A stretch of DNA of 64,000 bases, taken from contig JAOAPC010000024.1 in the NCBI GenBank assembly GCA_025462735.1, positions 186,001-250,000 of the forward strand. Reading direction: 5' to 3'. The notes under the pieces are model-generated. The model saw only the letters and a program-made list of their open reading frames with translations. It was not told the origin of the DNA and did no database searches. This DNA comes from Acidobacteriaceae bacterium. GTDB taxonomy: Bacteria > Acidobacteriota > Terriglobia > Terriglobales > Acidobacteriaceae. The stretch's first letter is position 1. Every line of letters begins with the position of its first letter. Positions 27,017 to 35,662 of the stretch are shown in pieces. Made by a program: the position numbers and the translations under genes.

Positions 27017-29341
27017 ATGTCCACGGCGACCCTAGCCATTACACCTGAAGTCCTGCGCGGCCACGGACTGACTGCCGAGGAATACGCCCGCATTAAATCC
27101 CTGCTGGGCGGACGCGAACCGACGCTCACCGAACTCGGGATCTTCAGCGTGATGTGGAGCGAGCACTGCTCGTACAAATCATCGCGCGTACATTTAAAGC
27201 GGCTGCCGACTCGCAGCCGGCGCGTGCTACAAGGACCGGGAGAAAACGCCGGCATCGTTGATATCGGCGACGGCTGGGCATGCGCCTTCAAAATCGAATC
27301 TCATAATCATCCTTCATTCATTGAGCCGTTTCAGGGAGCCACGACCGGAGTAGGTGGAATCCTGCGCGACATTTTCACCATGGGCGCGCGCCCGGTGGCG
27401 GTAATGGATTCACTGAGATTCGGGCCGATCAGTGCTGGTGTGGGGCGGGCGCCCTCGCCCGCCAATTCCCATCGAGAGGATATTCGCCGCAACCATTCCA
27501 TACTCGAAGGCGTGGTCAGTGGCATCGCTTCTTATGGGAACTGCTTCGGAGTTCCCAATCTTGGCGGTGAAACCAAGTTCGAGCCTTGCTATTCCGGCAA
27601 TCCCTTGGTCAATGCATTTGCCTTGGGTCTAGTGCGCAAAGATCAAATCTTTTATGGGAAGGCCGCGGGTGAAGGCAATCCGGTAATTTACGTTGGCGCA
27701 AAAACCGGACGCGACGGCATTCACGGCGCGACCATGGCCAGCGAGGAATTCAGCGAGGAGTCGGAAGCCAAACGGCCCAACGTACAGGTCGGCGATCCAT
27801 TTCTAGAAAAGCTGTTGCTAGAAGCGTGCCTCGAAGCCATGCAAACCGGCGCCATTATTGGTATTCAGGATATGGGCGCCGCGGGGCTTACCTGCTCTAC
27901 TTGCGAAATGGGCGCGCGCGGTCACGTAGGGATCGAAATTGAGATGGACCGCGTGCCTCAGCGCGAGACCGGCATGAGCGCTTACGAAATTCTTTTGAGC
28001 GAATCGCAAGAGCGAATGTTGCTGGTCGCGCAAAAAGGCCGCGAGCAAGAAGTCTATCGCGTGTTCCGCAAGTGGGGGCTTGACGCGGTCGAAGTCGGTA
28101 AAGTGATCAGCGAAAACCGCATGCGTGTCCTGGAGCACGGTAAAGTTGTTGCCGAAATTCCGAATACCGCGCTTACCGACGATGCTCCGGTTTATCAACG
28201 TCCACTGAAGCGCTGGGAGCCGCCGGTGCCGGGCGGGATGCCAGACCACATAAAGCTCGGAAGCAAGGCTGATTTCACGGATGACCTGAAGCGCCTGCTG
28301 GGCAGCCCGAACATTTGCAGCAAGCGTTGGATTTATCAGCAATACGATTCCATGGTGCAGACCAACACGGTCGAGGGCCCGGGAGCCGGCGATGGCGGTG
28401 TGATTCGCATAAAAGGCTCGCAGCGGGGACTGTCGATGGCGCTCGATGGCAACAGCCGCTGGTGCTATCTCGACCCCAAACTCGGCGCGATGCACGCGGT
28501 TGCCGAGGCAGCCCGCAATGTGGCATGTTCGGGAGCAACTTCGGTTGGCGCCACGAATTGCTTGAATTTTGGCAATCCCGAAAAACCGCAGATCATGTGG
28601 CAGTTCTCGCAAGCGATTGATGGCATCACCAAAGCTTGCGAGGAATTAGAGATTCCAATCACTGGCGGAAATGTCAGCTTCTATAACGAAACCCTCGGCG
28701 AGGCGATTTATCCCACGCCAGTTCTTGGAGTGGTCGGAATTCTTGAAGATGTAGGCAAGGCTACATTTCCGCACTTCCGCGAACCAGGACACGCTGTAGT
28801 TTTGTTGCGCGGGTCAGAACCAGGAGACGCCACCGATGCCGAGGTCGAATTTGGCTCGTCCGAATACGCCAAAGAAATTCTCGGCGAGCTGTGGGGATTT
28901 CCTCCTGCGCTGGAACTTGAGAAAGAAGCCGCGCTGCAGAAGGCAATCGTCGAACTGATCGAGGCCGGATTGATTGACTCGGCCCATGATTGCTCGGAAG
29001 GGGGGCTGGCGGTGGCTTTGGCCCGGGCGTCATTCGCAAAGAGCATTGGTTGCAGCATCGAGTTGAGCGCCAACGACCTTGCACCAGAATTTGTGCTTTT
29101 TGGCGAAGATGCCAGTCGGATCGTGATCTCCTGCGACCCCGGCAATGTGGCGCGAATCAAACAAGTAGCGCAGAAACATGGGATTTTTGCCGATCAATTG
29201 GGGGAGACAGTTCCTGAGACAATAGATATTAGGTTGGACGGTCGTATGGTCATTTCGGCTACTGTCTCCGAATTGAACGACGAGCACGAAGGTGCGCTGG
29301 AACGTATGTTGCGGAGTGAACCTGCGGTAATGGCAGATTGA
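27017..29341 (+). CDS. purL: Phosphoribosylformylglycinamidine synthase subunit PurL, with small insertion
   Basis: A 774-residue PurL of the multi-subunit type (FGAM synthetase, step 4 of purine synthesis). Key segments are [19 protein letters not shown], the ATP-binding [61 protein letters not shown], and [11 protein letters not shown]. After DSLRFGPI there are about 13 extra residues ([13 protein letters not shown]) before the conserved [17 protein letters not shown]. Their DNA includes a 28-bp palindromic element identical to one in the nadC-valS spacer. Frame and all motifs are intact. purF follows 102 nt downstream; purQ and purS are not adjacent. Confidence 0.96.
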   Translation: MSTATLAITPEVLRGHGLTAEEYARIKSLLGGREPTLTELGIFSVMWSEHCSYKSSRVHLKRLPTRSRRVLQGPGENAGIVDIGDGWACAFKIESHNHPSFIEPFQGATTGVGGILRDIFTMGARPVAVMDSLRFGPISAGVGRAPSPANSHREDIRRNHSILEGVVSGIASYGNCFGVPNLGGETKFEPCYSGNPLVNAFALGLVRKDQIFYGKAAGEGNPVIYVGAKTGRDGIHGATMASEEFSEESEAKRPNVQVGDPFLEKLLLEACLEAMQTGAIIGIQDMGAAGLTCSTCEMGARGHVGIEIEMDRVPQRETGMSAYEILLSESQERMLLVAQKGREQEVYRVFRKWGLDAVEVGKVISENRMRVLEHGKVVAEIPNTALTDDAPVYQRPLKRWEPPVPGGMPDHIKLGSKADFTDDLKRLLGSPNICSKRWIYQQYDSMVQTNTVEGPGAGDGGVIRIKGSQRGLSMALDGNSRWCYLDPKLGAMHAVAEAARNVACSGATSVGATNCLNFGNPEKPQIMWQFSQAIDGITKACEELEIPITGGNVSFYNETLGEAIYPTPVLGVVGILEDVGKATFPHFREPGHAVVLLRGSEPGDATDAEVEFGSSEYAKEILGELWGFPPALELEKEAALQKAIVELIEAGLIDSAHDCSEGGLAVALARASFAKSIGCSIELSANDLAPEFVLFGEDASRIVISCDPGNVARIKQVAQKHGIFADQLGETVPETIDIRLDGRMVISATVSELNDEHEGALERMLRSEPAVMAD
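27437..27464. repeat. 28-bp GC-rich palindromic element, copy 2 (inside purL)
   Basis: Identical over all 28 positions to 10567-10594. It is read as GVGRAPSPA in PurL. Arms GGCGGGCG and CGCCCGCC surround loop CCCT. Flanking bases differ from copy 1 on both sides, which defines the element ends. Confidence 0.9.
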
Positions 29342-29346
29342 GGTTA

Positions 29347-29393
29347 GCCGAGCTTAGCTCGGCAGGACAGCCGAGGGCGACTGTCCCCACAGG
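29347..29393. repeat. Two adjacent hairpins between purL and purF
   Basis: GCCGAGC-TTA-GCTCGGC (29347-29363) is followed one base later by GGACAGCCGAGGGCGACTG and TCC (29365-29386). The second is a copy of the element at 26811-26836. In the mRNA both would form strong hairpins between purL and purF and could protect or end the purL message; no T-tract follows. Confidence 0.75.
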
Positions 29394-29405
29394 GCTTAGT
29401 AATAG

Positions 29406-29446
29406 CACAACTGGGTTTGCTGAAGGCTGACGACTGAGGGCTGATG
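29406..29446. repeat. GGCTGA-unit repeat overlapping the purF start
   Basis: Imperfect units GCTGAAGGCTGACGACTG, AGGGCTGATGGCT run into the purF start codon: the ATG at 29444 is part of the repeat. This is the same class of short-unit boundary repeat as those upstream of valS and rlmD. Confidence 0.55.
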
Positions 29447-30874
29447 GCTAAAAACGACAAATTTCGCGACGAGTGCGGGGTGGTGGCGGTCTACTCACAT
29501 CCTGAGGCGGAAACGCTCGCCTACCTTGGCTTGCATGCGCTGCAACATCGCGGGCAGGAATCAGCCGGAATCGTGACCTCGGACGGCATGTCCCTGCACA
29601 TTCATAAGGCGATGGGCCTGGTCGCTGACATCTTCACAGAAAAGAGACTCTCGACGCTGCGAGGAACGCTCGCCATCGGCCACACCCGTTATTCCACGAC
29701 CGGCGATTCCGCTCTGCTGAACGCACAGCCAATCCTGGTGCAATCGAACAAGGGCATGGTTGCGCTGGCGCACAACGGCAACCTGACCAACGCCGGAGAA
29801 ATTCGTGCCCGCATGGAAGCGCAGGGGTCGATTTTTCAGACCAGCAGCGACACTGAAGTGATCGTCCACTTAATTGCGCAATCCCGCGAGCACACTTTGC
29901 CTGAGGCCATTGCGGACGCTCTTCGCCGGGTAGAAGGCGCGTTCTCTCTGGTGATGATCAGTCCTGACCGCATTTTCGCCGCGCGTGATCCACGCGGATT
30001 TCGTCCGCTGGCCATGGGAAGGATTCCTGCGCAAGGCGATCGGCACCAAGACACCATTGTTTTTGCCTCTGAGACCTGCGCCTTTGATCTGATCGGCGCA
30101 ACCTACGAGCGTGAGGTAAAGCCGGGAGAGCTGATCATTGTCGGGCCGGAGGGCATCAAGTCACGCTCTTACTCGCCTGCCATGTCGCAGTCGAGCTGCA
30201 TCTTCGAGCATGTGTATTTTTCGCGTCCCGATAGCCGCGTCTTCGGGCGCCCGGTACAGGAAAGCCGCGAGCAGCTTGGCCGCCAGCTCGCAATCGAAGC
30301 CCCTGCCGATGCCGATCTGATTGTTCCGGTCCCCGACTCCGGTGTGACTGCCGCGATGGGCTATGCCGCCGAAAGCGGTATCCCGTTGCGCTTTGGGCTG
30401 ATTCGTAACCACTATGTGGGGCGCACCTTCATTGAGCCGCAGCAATCCGTGCGCGATTTCGGCGTGAAACTAAAGTTGAACCCGGTCCGCAGCCTGCTCG
30501 AAGGAAAGCGCGTGGTGCTGATTGACGACTCCATCGTGCGCGGAACCACCAGCAAGAAAATTGTTCGCATGGTGCGCAGTGCCGGAGCGAAGGAAGTACA
30601 CCTGCGAATCTCCTGCCCGCCGACAATTTCTCCGTGCTTCTACGGCGTGGATACTCCGCGCAAAAAAGAACTGATCGCCGCCAACAACACCGTCGAAGAA
30701 ATTCGCAAATACATCGGCGCAGATTCTCTGGCCTATCTTTCGCTGGATGGCTTGAAAAAAGCCTGCCGCGACGGCGAGAAAACGACCTACTGCACCGCCT
30801 GCTACACGGGACGCTATCCCACCAATCTGGTGGATGTAGAAGAAATCCAGCCGGCCACGGTCGAGAAACGCTAA
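29444..30874 (+). CDS. purF: Amidophosphoribosyltransferase
   Basis: A 476-residue enzyme catalysing the first committed step of purine synthesis (PRPP to phosphoribosylamine). After a ten-residue propeptide (MAKNDKFRDE) comes the catalytic Cys11 of CGVVAVY, so this is a processed N-terminal nucleophile amidotransferase. The PRTase loop is VVLIDDSIVRGTTSKK. Four cysteines in SCPPTISPC and CRDGEKTTYCTAC fit the 4Fe-4S cluster of the Bacillus-type enzyme. It follows purL. The start codon lies within a short repeat. Confidence 0.97.
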   Translation: MAKNDKFRDECGVVAVYSHPEAETLAYLGLHALQHRGQESAGIVTSDGMSLHIHKAMGLVADIFTEKRLSTLRGTLAIGHTRYSTTGDSALLNAQPILVQSNKGMVALAHNGNLTNAGEIRARMEAQGSIFQTSSDTEVIVHLIAQSREHTLPEAIADALRRVEGAFSLVMISPDRIFAARDPRGFRPLAMGRIPAQGDRHQDTIVFASETCAFDLIGATYEREVKPGELIIVGPEGIKSRSYSPAMSQSSCIFEHVYFSRPDSRVFGRPVQESREQLGRQLAIEAPADADLIVPVPDSGVTAAMGYAAESGIPLRFGLIRNHYVGRTFIEPQQSVRDFGVKLKLNPVRSLLEGKRVVLIDDSIVRGTTSKKIVRMVRSAGAKEVHLRISCPPTISPCFYGVDTPRKKELIAANNTVEEIRKYIGADSLAYLSLDGLKKACRDGEKTTYCTACYTGRYPTNLVDVEEIQPATVEKR

Positions 30875-30875
30875 A

Positions 30876-31310
30876 CGTGTCGCGGTCGTTGGTTGTCTCG
30901 CTATCCTTCTCTCGGGGATTTACGTCAGAAGCACTCCAGCGACAGTATGCCCGGCCGCTGAGTCTCAGCGGGCACAATCGGAAGCCGACACGCTTCGCAC
31001 TTGGAATGCTCTGTACAAATCATTCAAATCGTATGGTCAATGCGACGACGGGGCCATTTCAGAAGGCTACAGTGAGTCTGTCGTGCGCATACTCGTGGAT
31101 CACTGGAATACGCTGCCTGAATTGGCTCACCTCGTGCGCAAAGATGCTGAATTTGGACGCTTCGTTCTAAAGCACATTGACGCGACGCTCGATGCTAGTG
31201 ACATCCAGAAGATTGGTACGAAAGCATCAGCACAATGTCCCGCTGGGTCACGACATATTTGTAATGACCTACGCAAGCAAGCGGACGTGGCAGTAAAAGA
31301 AGTCCACTAG
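30876..31310 (+). CDS. Small exported hypothetical protein lacking a standard start codon
   Basis: A frame open from 30840 to the TAG at 31310 encodes about 144 residues that look genuine. Its N-terminus is signal-like (KRVAVVGCLAILLSGIYVRSTPA). A conserved-looking body follows: ALYKSFKSYGQCDDGAISEGYSES (split), RILVDHWNTLPELAHLVRKD, FVLKHIDATLDASDIQKI, and a CxxN-type tail with cysteines in SAQCPAGSRHICNDL. No ATG, GTG or TTG occurs before GTG 31083, which would remove the signal peptide. The sequence GCTAAACGTGTC at 30870-30881 could be a mutated ATGAAACGTGTC. Either a rare start codon is used or the gene is losing its start. Family function unknown. Confidence 0.55.
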   Translation, partial: RVAVVGCLAILLSGIYVRSTPATVCPAAESQRAQSEADTLRTWNALYKSFKSYGQCDDGAISEGYSESVVRILVDHWNTLPELAHLVRKDAEFGRFVLKHIDATLDASDIQKIGTKASAQCPAGSRHICNDLRKQADVAVKEVH

Positions 31311-31336
31311 AACAAAGCGAACCTTTGGGTTTGGAG

Positions 31337-31386
31337 GTACGGGCGTCTCGCCCGTACTCACCATTTGACGGGCGAGGACGCCCGTC
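31337..31386. repeat. Pair of GC-rich hairpins
   Basis: GTACGGGCG-TCT-CGCCCGTAC (31337-31357) and GACGGGCG-AGGA-CGCCCGTC (31367-31386), both perfect stems, are separated by nine bases. They share the arm length and loop size of the elements inside purL and prmC. Confidence 0.8.
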
Positions 31387-31424
31387 ACTCCACATCATTC
31401 TTTACTCCTTCGAAACAATATTGA

Positions 31425-31535
31425 TGTCATTCCGAGGGGATTTATCCCCGAGGAATCTGCTGTTCCCAAGGGAAAGCGGATTCCTCGACTCCGCTTCTGA
31501 TTCGCAACGGATCAGCATGCTCGCTCGGAATGACA
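31425..31535. repeat. Nested inverted repeat with TGTCATTCCGAG ends
   Basis: Outer arms TGTCATTCCGAG (31425-31436) and CTCGGAATGACA (31524-31535) are exact complements. Inner arms GAGGAATC (31450-31457) and GATTCCTC (31479-31486) are also exact. GTCATTCCGAG...GAGGAATC repeats of this type are found between genes in many bacteria. It may be a small non-autonomous element. Confidence 0.75.
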
Positions 31536-31557
31536 GCGGAAAAGCAGGGAACGAAAT

Positions 31558-32463
31558 CTATGGCTTCTGCGCCGCCGCCACTCGCGCAATTCCTTGCAGA
31601 TCGTTTGTGATCCGAACGTTCTCCCACGCCGTCAACAATTCTTTGACTCGGGACGCGATCGTCCCGCTGATCTCCATGACTAGCCAGCCGCCGGGTTTGA
31701 GTACGCCAGACGCTTGTGGAACAAGCCGTTCGATGACCTCCAAACCAGTCGGCCCGGCAAATACCGCGTTACGCGGTTCGAACTTCCGCACTTCCATCTG
31801 AACTTGATCTTCCTCCGATTCGCCGACGTAGGGAGGATTGGAGACTACAAAATCAAAGTAATTTTTCTCGATTCCGGCCAGCAAATCGGTTTCGTGAAAT
31901 TGAATTCGTTTTTCAAGCTGGTGCCGCGCAGCGTTGGCGCGAGCGATCTCTAATGCGGCGGATGAAATCTCTGTAGCGTGGATTTCGGCCCGCGGCAGCT
32001 CTTTGGCGAGCGCCAGCGCAATGGAACCGGAGCCGGTACCGACGTCAACGATGCGCGAGCCCTCTGCCGACCTCTTCTGACTTGAGGAATTGGAGAGGGA
32101 CTGGTCGGACAGGAATGTCCGACCCACACGGCCTGTGCTGATACGAGCCAGCACCTCCTCGACCACGTGCTCCGTCTCGGGCCTAGGAATCAGCACTGCC
32201 GGGGAAACGATTAGATCCATGCCCCAGAACTCCTGGTGCCCTGTGATGTATTGCGCAGGAATGCCTTTTGAGCGCTGAACGAGGGCGTTTTTGTATATCG
32301 ATTCTTCGTCTCTGGTCAGTTCGCGTTCGGGATGTCCGTAGAGATAAGCTCGATCGCAACGAAGAGCAAACATGAGCAGCAGCTCGGCATTCAGTCGAGG
32401 AGAGGGTACCTGAGAAGATGTCAGGCGGTGGATCGCGGACTTCAACACATCGCCAAGCAGCAC
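31558..32463 (-). CDS. prmC: Peptide chain release factor N5-glutamine methyltransferase, with insertion
   Basis: A 301-residue PrmC/HemK, which methylates the GGQ glutamine of release factors. The helical N-terminal domain includes PAQYITGHQEFWGMDL and VLIPRPETEHVVEE. The SAM site is IVDVGTGSGSIALALA (138-153), and the catalytic NPPY is at 209-212 in VSNPPYVGES. Residues 111-135, between VLARIS and the SAM site, are about 23 extra residues (with GRTFLSDQSLSNSSS) whose DNA holds a perfect hairpin at 32104-32123. ATG 32463 is a good start. prfA, the usual neighbour, is not here. Confidence 0.94.
   Translation of the reverse strand: MLLGDVLKSAIHRLTSSQVPSPRLNAELLLMFALRCDRAYLYGHPERELTRDEESIYKNALVQRSKGIPAQYITGHQEFWGMDLIVSPAVLIPRPETEHVVEEVLARISTGRVGRTFLSDQSLSNSSSQKRSAEGSRIVDVGTGSGSIALALAKELPRAEIHATEISSAALEIARANAARHQLEKRIQFHETDLLAGIEKNYFDFVVSNPPYVGESEEDQVQMEVRKFEPRNAVFAGPTGLEVIERLVPQASGVLKPGGWLVMEISGTIASRVKELLTAWENVRITNDLQGIARVAAAQKP
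32104..32123. repeat. Palindromic element inside prmC
   Basis: GTCGGACA-GGAA-TGTCCGAC is a perfect 8-bp stem with a 4-nt loop, followed by CCCACAC. It encodes the VGRTFLSD part of the extra segment in PrmC. GTCGGACATTCCTGTCCGAC-type palindromes also occur between genes in related genomes (from memory). Confidence 0.8.
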
Positions 32464-32532
32464 ACGGCTATTTCAACACAGAGAGAGACAAACGCAGACA
32501 ATGCGCCGCCGACTCGCGTCCGCCGCTCGTGC

Positions 32533-33297
32533 TTACTGCGGCGGCTGGCCAGGCGCGCCCGGAGGCCCGGCTTGGTTTTGCTGCTGCTGTTGTTGTTGCT
32601 GCTGCAATTCTCGCAGTAACTGCTCGGGAGTCTTAACCACCGGTCCGTTTTGCTGCTGGTCAGCTTGGTCGGGCTGGGGTTCTTCCTGGATCTGCGGCTC
32701 CTGCATGTTCGGTGTAGCTTCACCCGCGTTCTCATCCGGGTTTTCGCTTTCGACCTCGGGCACCGCTTGCAGGTTTTCATTGCCTGGTTGTTGCTGATTG
32801 GCTTGTACCTGAGAAGAAGGCGGCTCAGGACCCCTGGCCTTAGTCATCAGCATGATTTTATTCAGCGCACCGGGATCGGCAGGCGACCCCAAAAGCACAT
32901 AGTCGTAGTGCGACCCGTTGAGCAACTGCGCCATTACGTCGCGCGGCGCCCCGGGTCCGAACTGCCCGACCACACGTTCACTGGAACCGGCAGGCATGTC
33001 CACGTTAGCGCCAGTCCTCTGCCTCACGGCGTTCAGGACGTCGCTCATGGTGGAATTTCGGGCCACGATGGTGAGCTGTCCACGCTGGAAGCTGACGTCC
33101 GGCGGCGAAGACGGGCCGTGTTCCGGGGTCACTGGGGCGGCAGGGATTTGCTGCAACTGAGGCGCTGCCTCCGGCTGTGCAGCGGCTGGTTTCGCCAAGA
33201 CCTTACGGGGCCTCATCCGGTGCGGCGTCTGGGCTACGGCAGGCGTAACTCCGCACAGCAGGAATACCCAAAAAAGATAAGTAGAAGCACGAACCAT
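32533..33297 (-). CDS. Exported protein with STN-like domain and Gln-rich tail
   Basis: A 254-residue protein with a signal peptide (STYLFWVFLLCGVTPAVAQ). After a Pro/Ala linker comes VSFQRGQLTIVARNSTMSDVLNAVRQRTG and DYVLLGSPADPGALNKIMLM, which resemble the STN/secretin N-terminal fold used in TonB receptors and secretins. The rest is acidic and Gln/Pro-rich, with a run of nine glutamines near the C-terminus and PPGAPGQPP at the end. No secretin domain follows, so it may bind a partner in the periplasm. It lies 69 nt upstream of prmC. Confidence 0.75.
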   Translation of the reverse strand: MVRASTYLFWVFLLCGVTPAVAQTPHRMRPRKVLAKPAAAQPEAAPQLQQIPAAPVTPEHGPSSPPDVSFQRGQLTIVARNSTMSDVLNAVRQRTGANVDMPAGSSERVVGQFGPGAPRDVMAQLLNGSHYDYVLLGSPADPGALNKIMLMTKARGPEPPSSQVQANQQQPGNENLQAVPEVESENPDENAGEATPNMQEPQIQEEPQPDQADQQQNGPVVKTPEQLLRELQQQQQQQQQNQAGPPGAPGQPPQ

Positions 33298-33387
33298 GTC
33301 TTTAAAATCCTAATCGGCGAGCAATGATCATCGCAGACTGATCATTCATTAGATGCGATTTTAACACCCAGGACGAAGCAGATCAGA

Positions 33388-34362
33388 TTACTGCTGGGGG
33401 GCAAAGTAACCCTTGCGGGCGCGAATCTGGAGGTCCTTTTTTAAGGAGGTAATTTCGATGGAGCGGAAACGCCCGTCAGGGTCGAAATCGGCGGGGTGAT
33501 AAGAAATTATGTACTGGCTGCGCAACTCATCTTCAATGGCTGAAAATGAGGTCTTGATGTCCTTCATCTTGAAGGGGAAAAAGGCGCGGCCGCCTGTAGA
33601 ATCCGCGATCTGTTCGAGGATCTTGTCGCCGCGGAGAATCAAACCGCTGTCATCGGTAGAGATTGTATAAACAATGACCCCGGCCCGTTCGGCCATGTAG
33701 ATGGCCTGGCCTAGCGTGTGCTCGCTTTGGTTGTCTTCGCCATCACTGACGACGATCAATGCCCGCCGCACCGGCCGGTCGGAATCATCCTTCAACATCT
33801 TCTCTTTGCAAGAGGAGTAAATGGCATCGAAAAGCGCGGTCCCTCCGCCATCTTGCATGCGCTGAATGCCGGCAGCCAACAGGGTCACATTGTCCGTAAA
33901 GTCCTGAACTACCTTGCCCTTGGCGCTGAATCCCATTGCGAAGGCATGGTCGTAGTGCGGCCGGAGCGTGTGCTGAAGAAAGCCGATTGCCGCATCTTGC
34001 TCGAATTGAAAGCGTGCATGTACCGAGCCACTGGTATCGATCAAAAGACCAATTTGCAAAGGCAAGTCGGTTTGCTGCGAAAACCGCACGATTTGTTGGG
34101 GCGGTTTGTGGTCATCCAGAATGCTAAAGTCGTCTTTGTTCAAATCGCGCACGAACTTGCCGTGCTTGTTCATGGCAATGAACAGTACGTTCACTTCATT
34201 GACGCGTGACTTGATGGTAACGACAGAATTCGGCTCAGTAGAATCAATGCTAGGCGAAGAAACCGCGAGCCCGCTAGGCGCCACATAGGCGTTCTGCGCG
34301 TGCAGCGGCAGCGAGGCCAGGAAAGTTAGAGCGATACAAAATCCCCGATGTGTGTACTTCAT
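33388..34362 (-). CDS. VWFA-domain protein of the Acidobacteria-type family
   Basis: A 324-residue exported protein. The signal peptide is FCIALTFLASLPLHA. A short beta domain (VNVLFIAMNKHGKFVRDLNKDDFSILDDHK) precedes the von Willebrand A domain, with MIDAS residues in LLIDTSGSV (DxSxS), GGTALFDAI and VVSDGEDNQS. The C-terminus has RSIEITSLKKDLQIRARKGYFAP, typical of the VWFA-related family expanded in Acidobacteria. It probably binds a protein ligand through a metal ion. ATG 34362 is chosen over the longer start because the signal peptide starts there. Confidence 0.9.
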   Translation of the reverse strand: MKYTHRGFCIALTFLASLPLHAQNAYVAPSGLAVSSPSIDSTEPNSVVTIKSRVNEVNVLFIAMNKHGKFVRDLNKDDFSILDDHKPPQQIVRFSQQTDLPLQIGLLIDTSGSVHARFQFEQDAAIGFLQHTLRPHYDHAFAMGFSAKGKVVQDFTDNVTLLAAGIQRMQDGGGTALFDAIYSSCKEKMLKDDSDRPVRRALIVVSDGEDNQSEHTLGQAIYMAERAGVIVYTISTDDSGLILRGDKILEQIADSTGGRAFFPFKMKDIKTSFSAIEDELRSQYIISYHPADFDPDGRFRSIEITSLKKDLQIRARKGYFAPQQ

Positions 34363-34613
34363 TCCTAGTCCGCCTAAAAATTGCACGAATAGCCACGGCC
34401 AGAGGCTACCTCACTTGTTTAGATGCACGTCACTTGCCGAAGGAGTGCGCTTGGTAACCCGACCGTTCGCTTGACTTTAGGCCACTGGCGCGGGCTACGC
34501 CAAGTTACAAAAGGAGCACTCAAAGGGTCACTATCAAGCAAGATTTGCTTATCCTAAAACCTGAGCTGCGGAAGTTAAAATGCTAAGTATCCACTCTCAA
34601 TTGAGGTCAAAGA

Positions 34614-35324
34614 ATGAAACAGCTGATTGCATTTTTTCTAGCGCTCGCCTCCACTCCTCTAGGTCTCGCTGCTGGAAGTCAAAAAGAAGCCGACCGGATT
34701 AAGGATGCTGGCGTAGTGCTCAAAGAAATTCTTAATATCCCTGACGACATTCCCAAGGACTTGCTGGATCGCGCGGAATGCGTAATCGTTCTTCCGTCGG
34801 TCAAGAAGTTCGCCATTGGCATCGGCGGGGATTATGGCCGCGGGGTCATGGTGTGCCGTACTGGCGAGCACTTCACCGGGCCGTGGGGAGTCCCAGCAAT
34901 GTACGCTCTGGAAGGCGGAAACTTTGGCTTTCAGCTTGGCGGCCAGGCAACTGACTTTGTTCTGCTGGTAATGAACCCACGGGGAGCTGAGTCGCTTATG
35001 GGCAGCAAGATCAAATTAGGCGCTGACGCAGCTGCCGCGGCAGGTCCTAAGGGCCGCACCACCGCCGCCTCCACCGACATTGCCATGCGAGCAGAAATTC
35101 TTTCCTATTCGCGCTCTCGTGGCCTTTTCGCAGGAGTCTCTTTAGAGGGGTCGACCCTGCGCCCGGACAATGGCGCCAACGAGAAAGTTTATGGAAGAAG
35201 GCTCACGGCCAAGCAGATCCTGCGTGAAGGCAGGGCATCGGCTCCTGCCGCCGCTCACTTACTAGACGCCGAACTCCAAAAAGCTTCGCCCAAGAACCGG
35301 TCCGATCCTAAATCTCTACAGTAG
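34614..35324 (+). CDS. SYLF (Ysc84-type) lipid-binding protein, exported
   Basis: A 236-residue paralogue of the protein at 20692. Signal peptide KQLIAFFLALASTPLGLAAG is followed by the SYLF domain: IPKDLLDRAECVIVLPSVKKFAIGIGGDYGRGVMVCR (split), GGNFGFQLGGQATDFVLLVMN, KLGADAAAAAGPKGR, and AEILSYSRSRGLFAGVSLEGS. The tail RASAPAAAHLLDAELQKASP corresponds to the same tail in the paralogue. Start ATG 34614 gives a clean signal peptide. A long hairpin lies downstream at 35367. Confidence 0.87.
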   Translation: MKQLIAFFLALASTPLGLAAGSQKEADRIKDAGVVLKEILNIPDDIPKDLLDRAECVIVLPSVKKFAIGIGGDYGRGVMVCRTGEHFTGPWGVPAMYALEGGNFGFQLGGQATDFVLLVMNPRGAESLMGSKIKLGADAAAAAGPKGRTTAASTDIAMRAEILSYSRSRGLFAGVSLEGSTLRPDNGANEKVYGRRLTAKQILREGRASAPAAAHLLDAELQKASPKNRSDPKSLQ

Positions 35325-35662
35325 TAACCGCTACGCACTTAGTCTTAGGCGGGCCTACGACGTTAAGCGAAGTGCCCTTCGGCGGAGTGATTACTGATAA
35401 TCACCACGAAGGGCACTTCAGCGTATGAAGCTTCGTCAAAGCTGCGTCGATGAGAAGATTCGACGCCATCGTCCCGTCTGCGCCTCCGTACCCGCCTTTC
35501 GCTTCACATTAAAACCTCTCACAATTCACGCAATGTTCAAAATTCATTCATCCGTTGTTAACTAAGCGGAATCTAGGATGTAGTACTCACACTGCGGAAC
35601 TTTTAGGGATGTTCCCCGATCTTCCATTTTGGCAGTTTTACTTTTGATTAGGAGAAGAGAAA
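35325..35662. other. Spacer with a long hairpin upstream of the porin gene
   Basis: A hairpin spans 35367-35419: outer arms GAAGTGCCCTTCG and CGAAGGGCACTTC and inner arms GTGATTA and TAATCAC around loop CTGA, with small bulges. It could end SYLF transcription, but no T-run follows. The rest (35425-35640) holds AT-rich sequence where the porin promoter would be expected. AGGAGAAG lies just upstream of the porin start. Confidence 0.6.
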
